A stretch of 30,847 bases of DNA, taken from an uncultured Lachnospiraceae bacterium (GTDB taxonomy: Bacteria > Bacillota > Clostridia > Lachnospirales > Lachnospiraceae). Position 1 is the first letter of the stretch. Each line of letters begins with the position of its first letter. The notes below the pieces were generated by a model. The model was not told the origin of the DNA and searched no databases. It worked only from the letters and a program-made list of their open reading frames with translations. This document shows, one piece after another, positions 6,899-14,392 of this stretch. The DNA lies in assembly GCA_910577825.1 (NCBI GenBank), contig CAJTOK010000044.1, forward strand, positions 1 through 30,847. The letters are read 5' to 3'. Both the position numbers and the translations under genes were made by a program.

Positions 6899-8356
6899 AT
6901 GGGTAAGATTATCGGTGAAGGAATTACATTTGATGACGTATTATTAGTTCCACAGTATTCAGAGGTTATACCCAACCAGGTTTCTTTGGAAACTAACCTG
7001 ACAAAAACTATTAAACTTAACATTCCAATGATGAGCGCTGGAATGGATACGGTAACAGAATACCGTATGGCGATTGCTATGGCAAGACAGGGTGGTATTG
7101 GTATTATTCACAAGAACATGTCAGTTGAAGCACAGGCTGATGAGGTAGATAAGGTTAAACGTTCGGAAAATGGTGTAATTTCAGACCCATTTTATTTATC
7201 TCCAGAGCATACACTTGAAGATGCCAACAATCTCATGGCAAAGTTCAGGATTTCAGGAGTTCCTGTAACAGAAGGCAAAAAGCTTGTTGGTATTATAACA
7301 AACCGTGATTTAAAATTTGAAACGGATTTTACTAAAAAGATTAAAGAATCCATGACTTCAGAGGGGCTTATAACAGCCCGCCAGGGCATTACACTGGACG
7401 AGGCAAAGCAGATACTTGCAAAGTCAAGGAAAGAAAAACTGCCATTAGTTGATGATGAGGGCAACCTGACAGGGCTTATAACTATAAAGGATATTGAGAA
7501 ACAGATTAAATACCCTCTTGCCGCCAAAGATTCACAAGGCAGGCTTTTATGCGGGGCAGCTGTTGGCGTAACTGCCAATATCCTTGAACGTGTAGATGCC
7601 CTTGTAAAGAAGCATGTTGACTGCATTGTTATAGATACAGCGCACGGGCACAGTGCCAATGTGCTTAAAGTTGTCAAAATGGTGCGCGATGCGTACCCGG
7701 ACCTCCAGATTATAGCAGGGAATGTAGCTACAGGAACAGCTACTAAAGACCTTATAAAAGCTGGTGTAAACTGTGTCAAAGTCGGCATAGGCCCTGGTTC
7801 TATATGTACAACACGTGTTGTTGCAGGAATTGGCGTGCCACAGATTACTGCAATTATGGACTGTTATGAAACAGCTAAAAAATATGATACGCCAATTATC
7901 GCTGACGGCGGCATTAAGTATTCAGGTGACATGACCAAATCTATCGCAGCAGGTGCAAGTGTATGTATGATGGGAAGCATATTTGCAGGCTGTGATGAAA
8001 GCCCGGGGACATTTGAATTATTCCAGGGGCGCAAGTATAAAGTATACCGTGGCATGGGCTCTATCGCCGCTATGGAGAACGGAAGCAAAGACCGTTATTT
8101 CCAGACTAATGCTAAAAAACTTGTGCCAGAAGGCGTAGAAGGGCGTGTTGCATATAAGGGTACTGTAGAAGATACAGTATTCCAGCTTATGGGCGGGCTG
8201 CGTTCAGGCATGGGCTATTGTGGTGCACCTGATATAAAAACATTGCAGGAAACAGGCCAGTTTGTAAAGATATCTGCAGCTTCACTTAAAGAAAGCCATC
8301 CACATGATATCCATATAACAAAAGAAGCACCTAACTATAGTGTAGCAGATGATTAA
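6899..8356 (+). CDS. guaB: Inosine-5'-monophosphate dehydrogenase
   Basis: This 485-residue enzyme oxidises IMP to XMP with NAD+, the committed step to GMP. The N-terminal ITFDDVLLVP signature is followed by two CBS domains (about residues 95-210). The catalytic loop GPGSICTTR puts the thioimidate-forming Cys at about residue 303. The downstream GGIKYSGDMTKSIAAGA and the flap region containing YKVYRGMGSI are intact. The start at 6899 has AAAGGAGG 8 nt upstream; the longer in-frame ORF begins inside the leader hairpin and was rejected. It carries its own promoter and an unusual leader. It is followed after 59 bp by an amidase gene, apparently on the same transcript. Confidence 0.97.
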   Translation: MGKIIGEGITFDDVLLVPQYSEVIPNQVSLETNLTKTIKLNIPMMSAGMDTVTEYRMAIAMARQGGIGIIHKNMSVEAQADEVDKVKRSENGVISDPFYLSPEHTLEDANNLMAKFRISGVPVTEGKKLVGIITNRDLKFETDFTKKIKESMTSEGLITARQGITLDEAKQILAKSRKEKLPLVDDEGNLTGLITIKDIEKQIKYPLAAKDSQGRLLCGAAVGVTANILERVDALVKKHVDCIVIDTAHGHSANVLKVVKMVRDAYPDLQIIAGNVATGTATKDLIKAGVNCVKVGIGPGSICTTRVVAGIGVPQITAIMDCYETAKKYDTPIIADGGIKYSGDMTKSIAAGASVCMMGSIFAGCDESPGTFELFQGRKYKVYRGMGSIAAMENGSKDRYFQTNAKKLVPEGVEGRVAYKGTVEDTVFQLMGGLRSGMGYCGAPDIKTLQETGQFVKISAASLKESHPHDIHITKEAPNYSVADD

Positions 8357-8415
8357 CAGGCAGATTTAATTTTATTGTAAACAATTTACTGTAAATATGG
8401 AAGAAATTTTATATT

Positions 8416-9129
8416 ATGAGAAGATTAACAAAAGCTAAGAAGCGTAAATTAAAGAGAAGGTTAATATTTATTGCTGCTTTTTTGGCCACTGTACTGGCAG
8501 TTTCAAATATAGCTGCCTGGTTTATAAAGAATACCAGGAACGTGCCAGGCGGTAAGACTGAAAAAGGGTTTGATTATTCTTTATATAATGTAAAACAGCC
8601 CTCTGTCCGGAAAATGCTTCTGACAGAGAATGTTAATTCAAGGCCAGGCACAGAACTTAAAAAAGTAAACGGAATAGTAATCCATTATACAGCTAACCCA
8701 GATACTGATGCAGAAGCCAACAGGAATTACTTTGAAGGCAGGAAAGATGAACCTGATGAAAATGCCAATAAAGTAAGCAGCCATTATATAATAGGGCTTG
8801 ATGGCACTATTATACAATGTATCCCTTTAAATGAGATTGCATATGCTTCTAATGACAGAAATGCAGATACTATATCAATAGAGTGCTGCCATCCCGATGA
8901 AACAGGCAGGTTTTCAGATGATACATATAATTCACTTATCCATCTGTCAGCCTGGCTTTGTGGCAAATACCAGTTAAGCAGGGATTCAGTTATACGCCAT
9001 TATGATGTAACAGGGAAAATGTGCCCGTTATATTATGTGGATAATGGCAAAGCATGGGATAAATTAAAAGATGATATATGGAATTACTTCCTGGATTGTA
9101 AAAAAACTGAAAACACAGATAAAGATTAA
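8416..9129 (+). CDS. Membrane-anchored N-acetylmuramoyl-L-alanine amidase (Amidase_2)
   Basis: This 237-residue protein has a very basic N-terminus (RRLTKAKKRKLKRR), one signal-anchor helix (about 16-37) and an extracellular Amidase_2/PGRP-type domain that would cut the bond between muramic acid and L-Ala in peptidoglycan. Zinc ligands expected for the family are visible: H90 in IVIHYTAN, H195 in IRHYDVTGK and C203 in KMCP. The acidic residue in SIECCHP (E156) may be catalytic. The ribosome site is GGAAG about 12 nt before the ATG. It lacks cell-wall-binding repeats and is not linked to phage genes, so a wall-remodelling or spore role is possible. It ends ahead of a strong terminator. Confidence 0.85.
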   Translation: MRRLTKAKKRKLKRRLIFIAAFLATVLAVSNIAAWFIKNTRNVPGGKTEKGFDYSLYNVKQPSVRKMLLTENVNSRPGTELKKVNGIVIHYTANPDTDAEANRNYFEGRKDEPDENANKVSSHYIIGLDGTIIQCIPLNEIAYASNDRNADTISIECCHPDETGRFSDDTYNSLIHLSAWLCGKYQLSRDSVIRHYDVTGKMCPLYYVDNGKAWDKLKDDIWNYFLDCKKTENTDKD

Positions 9130-9160
9130 AATACAAATTTAATATCAGAAAATTAATATT

Positions 9161-9199
9161 AAAACAGAAAAAGCTGCATAAACTTTTTCTGTTTTTTTT
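9161..9199 (+). terminator. Terminator after guaB-amidase
   Basis: AAAACAGAAAAAG pairs with CTTTTTCTGTTTT across a 9-nt loop and runs into a T-tract. It is 31 bp after the amidase stop. Confidence 0.85.
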
Positions 9200-9213
9200 G
9201 TTACTTTTTATCA

Positions 9214-9242
9214 TTGATTATTACAAAAAACTATTTTATAAT
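9214..9242 (+). promoter_or_regulatory. Promoter of the InlB/BspA-type secreted protein gene
   Basis: TTGATT (9214-9219), a 17-nt spacer and TATAAT (9237-9242). This gives a leader of about 90 nt in which I see no strong structure. Confidence 0.7.
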
Positions 9243-9341
9243 CTAACACAACATTGGTAACAAAAAATATAAAAACGCTCTTTAGGGAACAGCATGTATA
9301 TATAACACATCATAAATACAGAACAGAAAGGATGTATGACT

Positions 9342-12260
9342 ATGAAGAAAAAAAGAAACCTGGCAGACAAATTTATTATTATGCTGTTGCCAATAATTAT
9401 GGCAGCAGTTATTTTACCTGCCATAAAAACAAAAGCCGCATATGCAGGTAATGCTGATGCAATAGGTACATACAATGAAGAAACAGGCGGTGAAAGCACA
9501 ACAGGAGTAAGAATATCCAAAAATGGAAATACTGTCTGCTATGCACTTGATACCTGGAGAAAAAGAAATGATGGCGGATGGGATTATATGGGAAGTAATA
9601 TAGATAACTACATAGGTGAAATTACAAGTTCACTTAATACACCAGTGTATATAAAAGATACAACAGGAACAAGGTTTGGCATAAACATAAACAAAATAAG
9701 GGAATATCTGCCAAGAAGAGGCAGCATTGTTATAAAAAAATATGTATATGGAAAGTGTACATATAAAGATGCCGAATTTACATACCAATACAGCGAAGAT
9801 AATTTTGTAGATATTTCAAAGTCAATATTAAAACATATAGAAAGCAATATAACAAACATGGATTTAGAAGATACCACATATGAATATAATGGTGCTTCTT
9901 ATTTATATAATATATATGATGCTGCTGTAATAAGCAGAAATGGCGATATAAAGGCAGATATACCTTCTGATTGTACAATACTAAGTGAAGGCTATGCTTA
10001 TTATGGAATAGAGGGTGAATACCTTATAAGAGAGTTTCCGCAGATAGAGCATGACCCTGAAGATGGCTGTACTTTTACATTTAAAGGATGGTATACAAGC
10101 CCTTCTGGTGGTAATGAAATAAGTATTGGTGATGCAATAGAGCCAGGTACAACAATATATCCGCAATGGGACAGAGCGCTTAATACATATAATGTTAATT
10201 GCACAGACATACTTGGGGATAATCCGGGCGGACAGGTTCTTGGCACAAATTCATGGACTGCACAGTATAACAATGAAGCAAGTGGTACAGAACTTGGAAG
10301 TGATGGTACTGCAGGTGCATATTATAAAGGTTTATGTTATACAGGCAGTACATCTGCAACAGTAAAAGGTGACTGTGATGTGTACAGATATTTCAGACCT
10401 GTATCATATAATATAATATTTAATGGCAATAATGCCGTTTCAGGTGAAACAGCTTCATTATATGGATGTCTGTATGGTGAAAAATATAAACTTACAGAAA
10501 ATGGCTATAAAAGAAATGGAAATATTATACTTGGTTTAAATGCAGAAGATGCAATATGTACTATAAAAGACATAAGTATTCCATATAAATTTACGGGCTG
10601 GTCTGATACAATAGATGGCAGTGTAATATATGCAGATGGCATAGAAGTAAGTAATTTATGTGAAACAGATGGTGAAAAGCATTTATATGCAGTCTGGGAA
10701 GGCAGCACTATAAATATAGAAGAAGTACCAATAAGGGAAGGTTATAATTTTAATGGCTGGTCAAAAGATAAGGACAGCACATCAGGAAGTACATCATTTG
10801 ATATCCATGATGTAGATAATTGTACTTTATATGCAATATGGAAGCCATTAAATGCAAAATACAGTGTGGAATACTACCTTGAAAATAATAAAAATGGATA
10901 TACTCTGGATAAAAAGACAGAATATGAAGCGTTTACAGGATATGAAGCAGACTGTAGTAATGATTTGTATATAACAGAACATAATAATAAATATATATTA
11001 GATAAAGATAAAAGCATATACAAGGGAACAGTAAAATATGATGGAAGCCTTTTATTGAAATGCTACTTGAAAAAGAAAACTGCCAGTAATGGAAACACAG
11101 GAAGTACAGGAGGTAATACAACAGGGAGTAATACAGGAAACAATAATGGCAATACAGGAAGTAATACAGGAAATAATAATGGCAATACAGGAAGTAACAC
11201 AGGAAACAGTGGAAGTACAGGGGGTAATACAACAGGGAGTAATACAGGAAATACAGGAGGTAATACGTCGGGAAGCAATACAGGAAGTAACACAGGAAAC
11301 AGTGGAAGTACAGGAGGTAATACAGGAAACAGCAGTGGCAATACAGGAAGCGGAAATAATGGAGTAACAAGTGGCGGCAGTATAGGGAACGGTGCTAATG
11401 GAAATAACAGTAATACAGGCAGCGGAAGCAGTAATGGTGGAGGAAGCCTGCCAGCTGGCAGCGGAGGAGGCAGCACTTCAGGAAATGGTGTAACAGGAGG
11501 CAGTGGGAGTACCAGTAATGTGGGAAATACCAGTACTGGGGTTACAGGAAGTGCCGGCAGCAGCCATAGCGGAAATACTGGCAGTAATAATATTGGAAAT
11601 AATGGAACTGCTGCTGGAAATACTACACCAGGTTCTATAGGCAGTATAAATAGTGGAAACAGCGGGGATACTGCTGGTTCTGTTACAGGGAATAATGGTG
11701 CAGGGGAAGATAATAAAGGTAATGGCAGCAATGGCAATAATGGAGATAATTCTGTTATTAATAATGGCGGGGATTATACAGGCAGCAATGGTACAGCTGG
11801 GAATACAGTGGTTAAAAAAGGTTCTCCAAAGAAGAAACTGTCTTACCCAAAGGCTGGAAAGAAATATATAAAATCCGGAATTGTATATAAAATTATAAAA
11901 AGCAGCGCTAAGACAAGGACTGTTAAGGTTGTTAAAGCTAAAAAAAGTATAACTAAAGCTAAAATACCATCTGCTATTAAGATAAAAGGCTATAAATACA
12001 AAGTTGTGTCTATCGGCAAAAAGGCATTTGTAAAATGCAGGAAGTTAAAGAAAGTTATTGTTGGAAAAAATATAAAAAGTATCAGCAAAAAGGCATTTTA
12101 TAAGGATAAAGAGCTTGGCAGTATCAGGATAAAGAGCAAAAAACTTAAAAGCATTGGGAAAGGGGCTTTTAAAAAGATAAAACCAGGGTGTGTTGTTAAA
12201 ATTGCAGGGGACAGGAAATATGCAAAAAAAGTATTTTCAATGATTAGTGCAAAAAGTTAA
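9342..12260 (+). CDS. Large secreted protein: InlB B-repeats, Gly/Asn/Ser/Thr repeat tract, BspA-type LRR
   Basis: A 972-residue exported protein. A signal peptide (MKKKRNLADKF, hydrophobic core, cleavage near AYA) is followed by a roughly 190-residue domain I do not recognise. Three InlB/Listeria-Bacteroides repeats, marked by FKGWYTS, FTGWSDT and FNGWSKD with a closing YxxW, cover about residues 230-277, 410-453 and 460-503. A MucBP-like segment (YSVEYYLENNKNGY) comes next. Residues 582-823 are a disordered tract of Asn-Thr-Gly/Ser-Gly repeats. The end is a very Lys-rich BspA-type leucine-rich repeat (SIGKKAFVKCRKLKKVIVG). There is no LPXTG motif; the basic C-terminus may hold it to the wall. 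A surface adhesion role is inference. The start at 9342 sits 10 nt after AAAGG. The stop overlaps comEB's stop on the opposite strand. Confidence 0.88.
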   Translation: MKKKRNLADKFIIMLLPIIMAAVILPAIKTKAAYAGNADAIGTYNEETGGESTTGVRISKNGNTVCYALDTWRKRNDGGWDYMGSNIDNYIGEITSSLNTPVYIKDTTGTRFGININKIREYLPRRGSIVIKKYVYGKCTYKDAEFTYQYSEDNFVDISKSILKHIESNITNMDLEDTTYEYNGASYLYNIYDAAVISRNGDIKADIPSDCTILSEGYAYYGIEGEYLIREFPQIEHDPEDGCTFTFKGWYTSPSGGNEISIGDAIEPGTTIYPQWDRALNTYNVNCTDILGDNPGGQVLGTNSWTAQYNNEASGTELGSDGTAGAYYKGLCYTGSTSATVKGDCDVYRYFRPVSYNIIFNGNNAVSGETASLYGCLYGEKYKLTENGYKRNGNIILGLNAEDAICTIKDISIPYKFTGWSDTIDGSVIYADGIEVSNLCETDGEKHLYAVWEGSTINIEEVPIREGYNFNGWSKDKDSTSGSTSFDIHDVDNCTLYAIWKPLNAKYSVEYYLENNKNGYTLDKKTEYEAFTGYEADCSNDLYITEHNNKYILDKDKSIYKGTVKYDGSLLLKCYLKKKTASNGNTGSTGGNTTGSNTGNNNGNTGSNTGNNNGNTGSNTGNSGSTGGNTTGSNTGNTGGNTSGSNTGSNTGNSGSTGGNTGNSSGNTGSGNNGVTSGGSIGNGANGNNSNTGSGSSNGGGSLPAGSGGGSTSGNGVTGGSGSTSNVGNTSTGVTGSAGSSHSGNTGSNNIGNNGTAAGNTTPGSIGSINSGNSGDTAGSVTGNNGAGEDNKGNGSNGNNGDNSVINNGGDYTGSNGTAGNTVVKKGSPKKKLSYPKAGKKYIKSGIVYKIIKSSAKTRTVKVVKAKKSITKAKIPSAIKIKGYKYKVVSIGKKAFVKCRKLKKVIVGKNIKSISKKAFYKDKELGSIRIKSKKLKSIGKGAFKKIKPGCVVKIAGDRKYAKKVFSMISAKS
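11085..11810 (+). repeat. Low-complexity Asn/Thr/Gly/Ser-coding repeat tract
   Basis: Imperfect tandem units built on GGNAATACAGGAAGT encode GSNTGNN/GNTGS stretches. Longer duplicated blocks are visible: a segment beginning GGAAGTAACACAGGAAACAG occurs near 11188 and again near 11281. Such tracts often change length by slippage. The bias also opens long, meaningless reading frames on the minus strand. Confidence 0.85.
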
Positions 12261-12739
12261 AGCTTTAAGATAATATCTTTATTTACACGTTCATACTGCC
12301 TGAATGAAATCCCGGCAGATTTCATCATACGTTTAGCAGCCATTACTGATGGTGTATCTGAATATTTATCAGAAAGGTATATTACTTCATGTATGCCAGA
12401 CTGTATAAGGGCTTTGGTACATTCATTACATGGAAACAGGGTAGTGTATATTTTGGCATTACGCATATTAGTGCCAGTATAATTAAGGATTGCATTTAGT
12501 TCAGCGTGGCAGACATAAAGATATTTAGTACCCAGCGGGTCCTTGGAAGTACGTTCCCAGGGATATTCGTCATCAGAGCAGCAGGCAGGCATGCCATTGT
12601 AACCAAGTGAAAGGATTTTATTATCTTCACTGACTATACATGCACCTACACTTGTATCCGGGTCTTTGCTGCGCTCAGCAGAAAGAAGGGCAATTCCCAT
12701 AAAGTATCCGTCCCATTTTAAGTAATCCTTTTTTTTCAT
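12257..12739 (-). CDS. comEB: dCMP deaminase (ComEB family)
   Basis: This 160-residue zinc enzyme deaminates dCMP to dUMP for thymidylate synthesis. The zinc site is complete: H78-A79-E80 in VCHAELNAI, and C104 and C107 in FPCNEC. The N-terminal WDGYFMGIALLSAERSKDP and VGACIVSEDNKILSLGYNG are typical of the Firmicute ComEB/dCMP-deaminase group. GAGGTAAC precedes the ATG. The last 4 bp overlap the end of the convergent secreted-protein gene, with no terminator between them. The only nearby plus-strand terminator lies beyond comEB's start, so the gene may be covered by an antisense transcript. No strong promoter is seen directly upstream. Confidence 0.93.
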   Translation of the reverse strand: MKKKDYLKWDGYFMGIALLSAERSKDPDTSVGACIVSEDNKILSLGYNGMPACCSDDEYPWERTSKDPLGTKYLYVCHAELNAILNYTGTNMRNAKIYTTLFPCNECTKALIQSGIHEVIYLSDKYSDTPSVMAAKRMMKSAGISFRQYERVNKDIILKL

Positions 12740-12789
12740 ATGTTACCTCGTTTCTTTAAAAGTAATAAGCATATAGTTTTTATTTTATG

Positions 12790-12819
12790 CCAGGAATGTT
12801 TCTTGCATTCCTGGTTTTT
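12790..12819 (+). terminator. Plus-strand terminator located upstream of comEB
   Basis: CCAGGAATG (12790-12798) pairs perfectly with CATTCCTGG (12806-12814) over a 7-nt loop and is followed by TTTTTA. It is oriented for plus-strand transcription, yet the nearest plus gene ends at 12260, 530 bp away. Confidence 0.7.
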
Positions 12820-12833
12820 ATGATTTATAAATT

Positions 12834-12870
12834 AATAAAAAACTGCCCACACCGGAAGGCAGCTTTTTAA
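12834..12870 (-). terminator. rpsT terminator
   Basis: Minus-strand hairpin with CTGCC/GGCAG core (12843-12847 and 12858-12862) flanked by AAAAAG and a T-run. It lies 16-50 bp after the rpsT stop. Confidence 0.75.
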
Positions 12871-12885
12871 AATGGAAATAGGTAA

Positions 12886-13149
12886 TTATGCGATTTTATT
12901 TACAGCTATAGTCAGACGGGAAACTTTTCTTGAAGCTGTTCTTTTATGGAAAACGCCTTTTCTTGCTGCCTTGTCAATTTCACTTACAGCTGCAGTTAAT
13001 GCTGAGTTTGCAGCTGCCTTATCATTAGCAGCAATAGCTGTGTTGACACGCTTAATAGCTGTCTTAACCCTTGACTTCATAGCTTTATTTCTTTCTGCAT
13101 TCCTGCGGTCAGTTAAAATTCTTTTCTTTGCTGATTTAATGTTAGCCAT
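12886..13149 (-). CDS. rpsT: Ribosomal protein S20
   Basis: An 87-residue 30S subunit protein that binds 16S rRNA. It starts with MANIKSAKKRILTDRRNAERNKA and keeps the helical, Lys/Arg/Ala-rich pattern and the C-terminal KGVFHKRTASRKVSRL of the family. CCAGGAGGTG lies just upstream of the ATG. It is divergent from gpr, the standard Firmicute layout. It has a consensus promoter, a hairpin in its leader and its own terminator, so it is a monocistronic unit. Confidence 0.98.
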   Translation of the reverse strand: MANIKSAKKRILTDRRNAERNKAMKSRVKTAIKRVNTAIAANDKAAANSALTAAVSEIDKAARKGVFHKRTASRKVSRLTIAVNKIA

Positions 13150-13181
13150 TTTTTCACCTCCTGGTTATGGAATAAGTTTGT

Positions 13182-13211
13182 CCATCAATCCTGACACGGC
13201 AGCTTTGATGG
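13182..13211 (-). promoter_or_regulatory. rpsT leader hairpin
   Basis: In the rpsT leader, CCATCAA pairs with TTGATGG around a 16-nt loop rich in GCTGCCGTGTCAGG. It lies between the promoter and the ribosome site. Autoregulation by S20 is known in enterobacteria; a role here is only a guess. Confidence 0.35.
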
Positions 13212-13225
13212 AAACATACCTATAT

Positions 13226-13254
13226 ATAATAGTTGAAATGGGTAAATGTGTCAA
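13226..13254 (-). promoter_or_regulatory. rpsT promoter
   Basis: Minus-strand TTGACA (plus 13249-13254), a 17-nt spacer and TATTAT (plus 13226-13231): a strong vegetative promoter with a leader of about 70 nt. Confidence 0.8.
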
Positions 13255-13281
13255 TATATTTTTGTAAAAAAGATAAAAAAA

Positions 13282-13310
13282 TTGCAAATAATAACTGCTA
13301 AGAATAAAAT
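13282..13310 (+). promoter_or_regulatory. Possible gpr promoter
   Basis: TTGCAA (13282-13287), 17 nt, TAAAAT (13305-13310). gpr is expressed in the forespore by sigma F/G in Bacillus, and I could not recognise such a promoter, so this vegetative-type match is tentative. A perfect 7-bp hairpin (TTTGCCA/TGGCAAA, 13321-13340) then abuts the ribosome site. Confidence 0.3.
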
Positions 13311-13357
13311 AAAAAGCTGGTTTGCCAGTATTATGGCAAAGAAAGGACAGATACCTT

Positions 13358-14299
13358 ATGTTTGAGAAAAGGACAGACCTTGCAATAGAAGCCAGGGAAA
13401 GTTTCCCAGAAGACCATGTGGAAATCAGGGGCGTAGTTTTAGATGAGGAAATAATACAAAATGGCTGTATAAGGATAAGTACAGTAAATATTACTAATGA
13501 AGAAGGGGCAATGCTTATGAAAAAGCCAGAGGGCAATTATGTAACAATAGAATTTACAGATAAAAGCAGGTATATGGATGATAAGGAAACTAAAGAGTTT
13601 GAGGATAAAGTATCTGGTACTATTTGTAATATACTTATGGATATGGTAAAGGATAAAAAAGGCAGGAAGAAGGATACTGGAGAAGAAAAAGCAGAAACAT
13701 ATATGGTTACGGGGCTTGGCAACAGGTTTGCTACCCCTGATGCCCTGGGGCCGGTGGTAATGGACAGAATCAGGGTGAACAGGCATATGGTTCGTGAATT
13801 TGGCGAGGAGGCGCTTGAAGGCAGTAAAATTGTCTGTGCTGCTACACCTGGTGTAATGGCACAGACAGGCATGGAAACTTATGAAATCCTGGACGGGATT
13901 GTAGGGAATATATCCCCAGAAACTATATTTGTAGTAGATGCACTTGCCTCAAGAAGCGTAGGGAGGCTTTGCAGGACTATACAGATAACTGATACAGGGA
14001 TTTCGCCGGGGGCAGGCATTGGGAACAACAGGCATAAAATCAATGAGGAAACAATGAAAGTGCCAGTAATTGCGATAGGTGTTCCTACAGTAGTAGATGC
14101 GTCAGTAATAGTTAGTGAATGTATGGAAGAAACACTCCAGAAACAGGGATTTAAAGAAAATGAAATACAGATTTTTCTTGAAGGTATTGCAGATAATAAT
14201 ACTAAAAACCTTTTTGTGACCCCAAAAGATATAGATGAACAGATACAGTGGATTGGAAAGATTATATCAGATGGCATAAATAAGTTTTTTAAAACTTAA
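13358..14299 (+). CDS. gpr: GPR germination endopeptidase (spore protease)
   Basis: This 313-residue A25-family protease degrades small acid-soluble spore proteins during germination. In characterised GPRs it is made as a zymogen in the forespore and cuts off its own short propeptide. Conserved blocks are visible: FEKRTDLAIEA at the N-terminus, VTGLGNRFATPDALGP, TPGVMAQTGMET, IFVVDALASRS and GAGIGNNRHKIN. The aspartates in TPDALG and VVDALA are candidates for the catalytic pair. The start at 13358 has GAAAGGA about 10 nt upstream. It is divergent from rpsT and followed by spoIIP, the conserved order, which supports an endospore-forming host. Confidence 0.95.
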   Translation: MFEKRTDLAIEARESFPEDHVEIRGVVLDEEIIQNGCIRISTVNITNEEGAMLMKKPEGNYVTIEFTDKSRYMDDKETKEFEDKVSGTICNILMDMVKDKKGRKKDTGEEKAETYMVTGLGNRFATPDALGPVVMDRIRVNRHMVREFGEEALEGSKIVCAATPGVMAQTGMETYEILDGIVGNISPETIFVVDALASRSVGRLCRTIQITDTGISPGAGIGNNRHKINEETMKVPVIAIGVPTVVDASVIVSECMEETLQKQGFKENEIQIFLEGIADNNTKNLFVTPKDIDEQIQWIGKIISDGINKFFKT

Positions 14300-14392
14300 A
14301 AAAAAGATATCTAAAATGAATAGAAACAAAAGAAGCTTCATATTTATGGTATAGGATATTTTTGCCATAAGAACAGAGAAGCGAGGCTGGTT

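Noticed and set aside
9254..9451. 65-codon plus-strand ORF before the secreted protein
   Set aside because: It overlaps the true signal-peptide start in another frame and lacks a ribosome site.
11089..11367. Overlapping plus-strand frame of Glu/Gln/Ile repeats
   Set aside because: Same repeat effect in another frame, with no start signal.
11085..11400. CRISPR-like repeat array
   Set aside because: Units are short, continuous and in frame, with no spacers; they code for a low-complexity protein tract.
11063..11737. 224-codon minus-strand ORF rich in Pro/Leu
   Set aside because: It is the shadow of the GGN/AAT-type repeats of the secreted protein; repeats remove stops in other frames.
12872..13267. 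131-codon plus-strand ORF opposite rpsT
   Set aside because: It is antisense to a certain ribosomal-protein gene and begins in its terminator.
14330..14375. Sigma-E promoter for spoIIP
   Set aside because: A TTCATATT resembling the -35 is present, but no -10 lies at the right distance.
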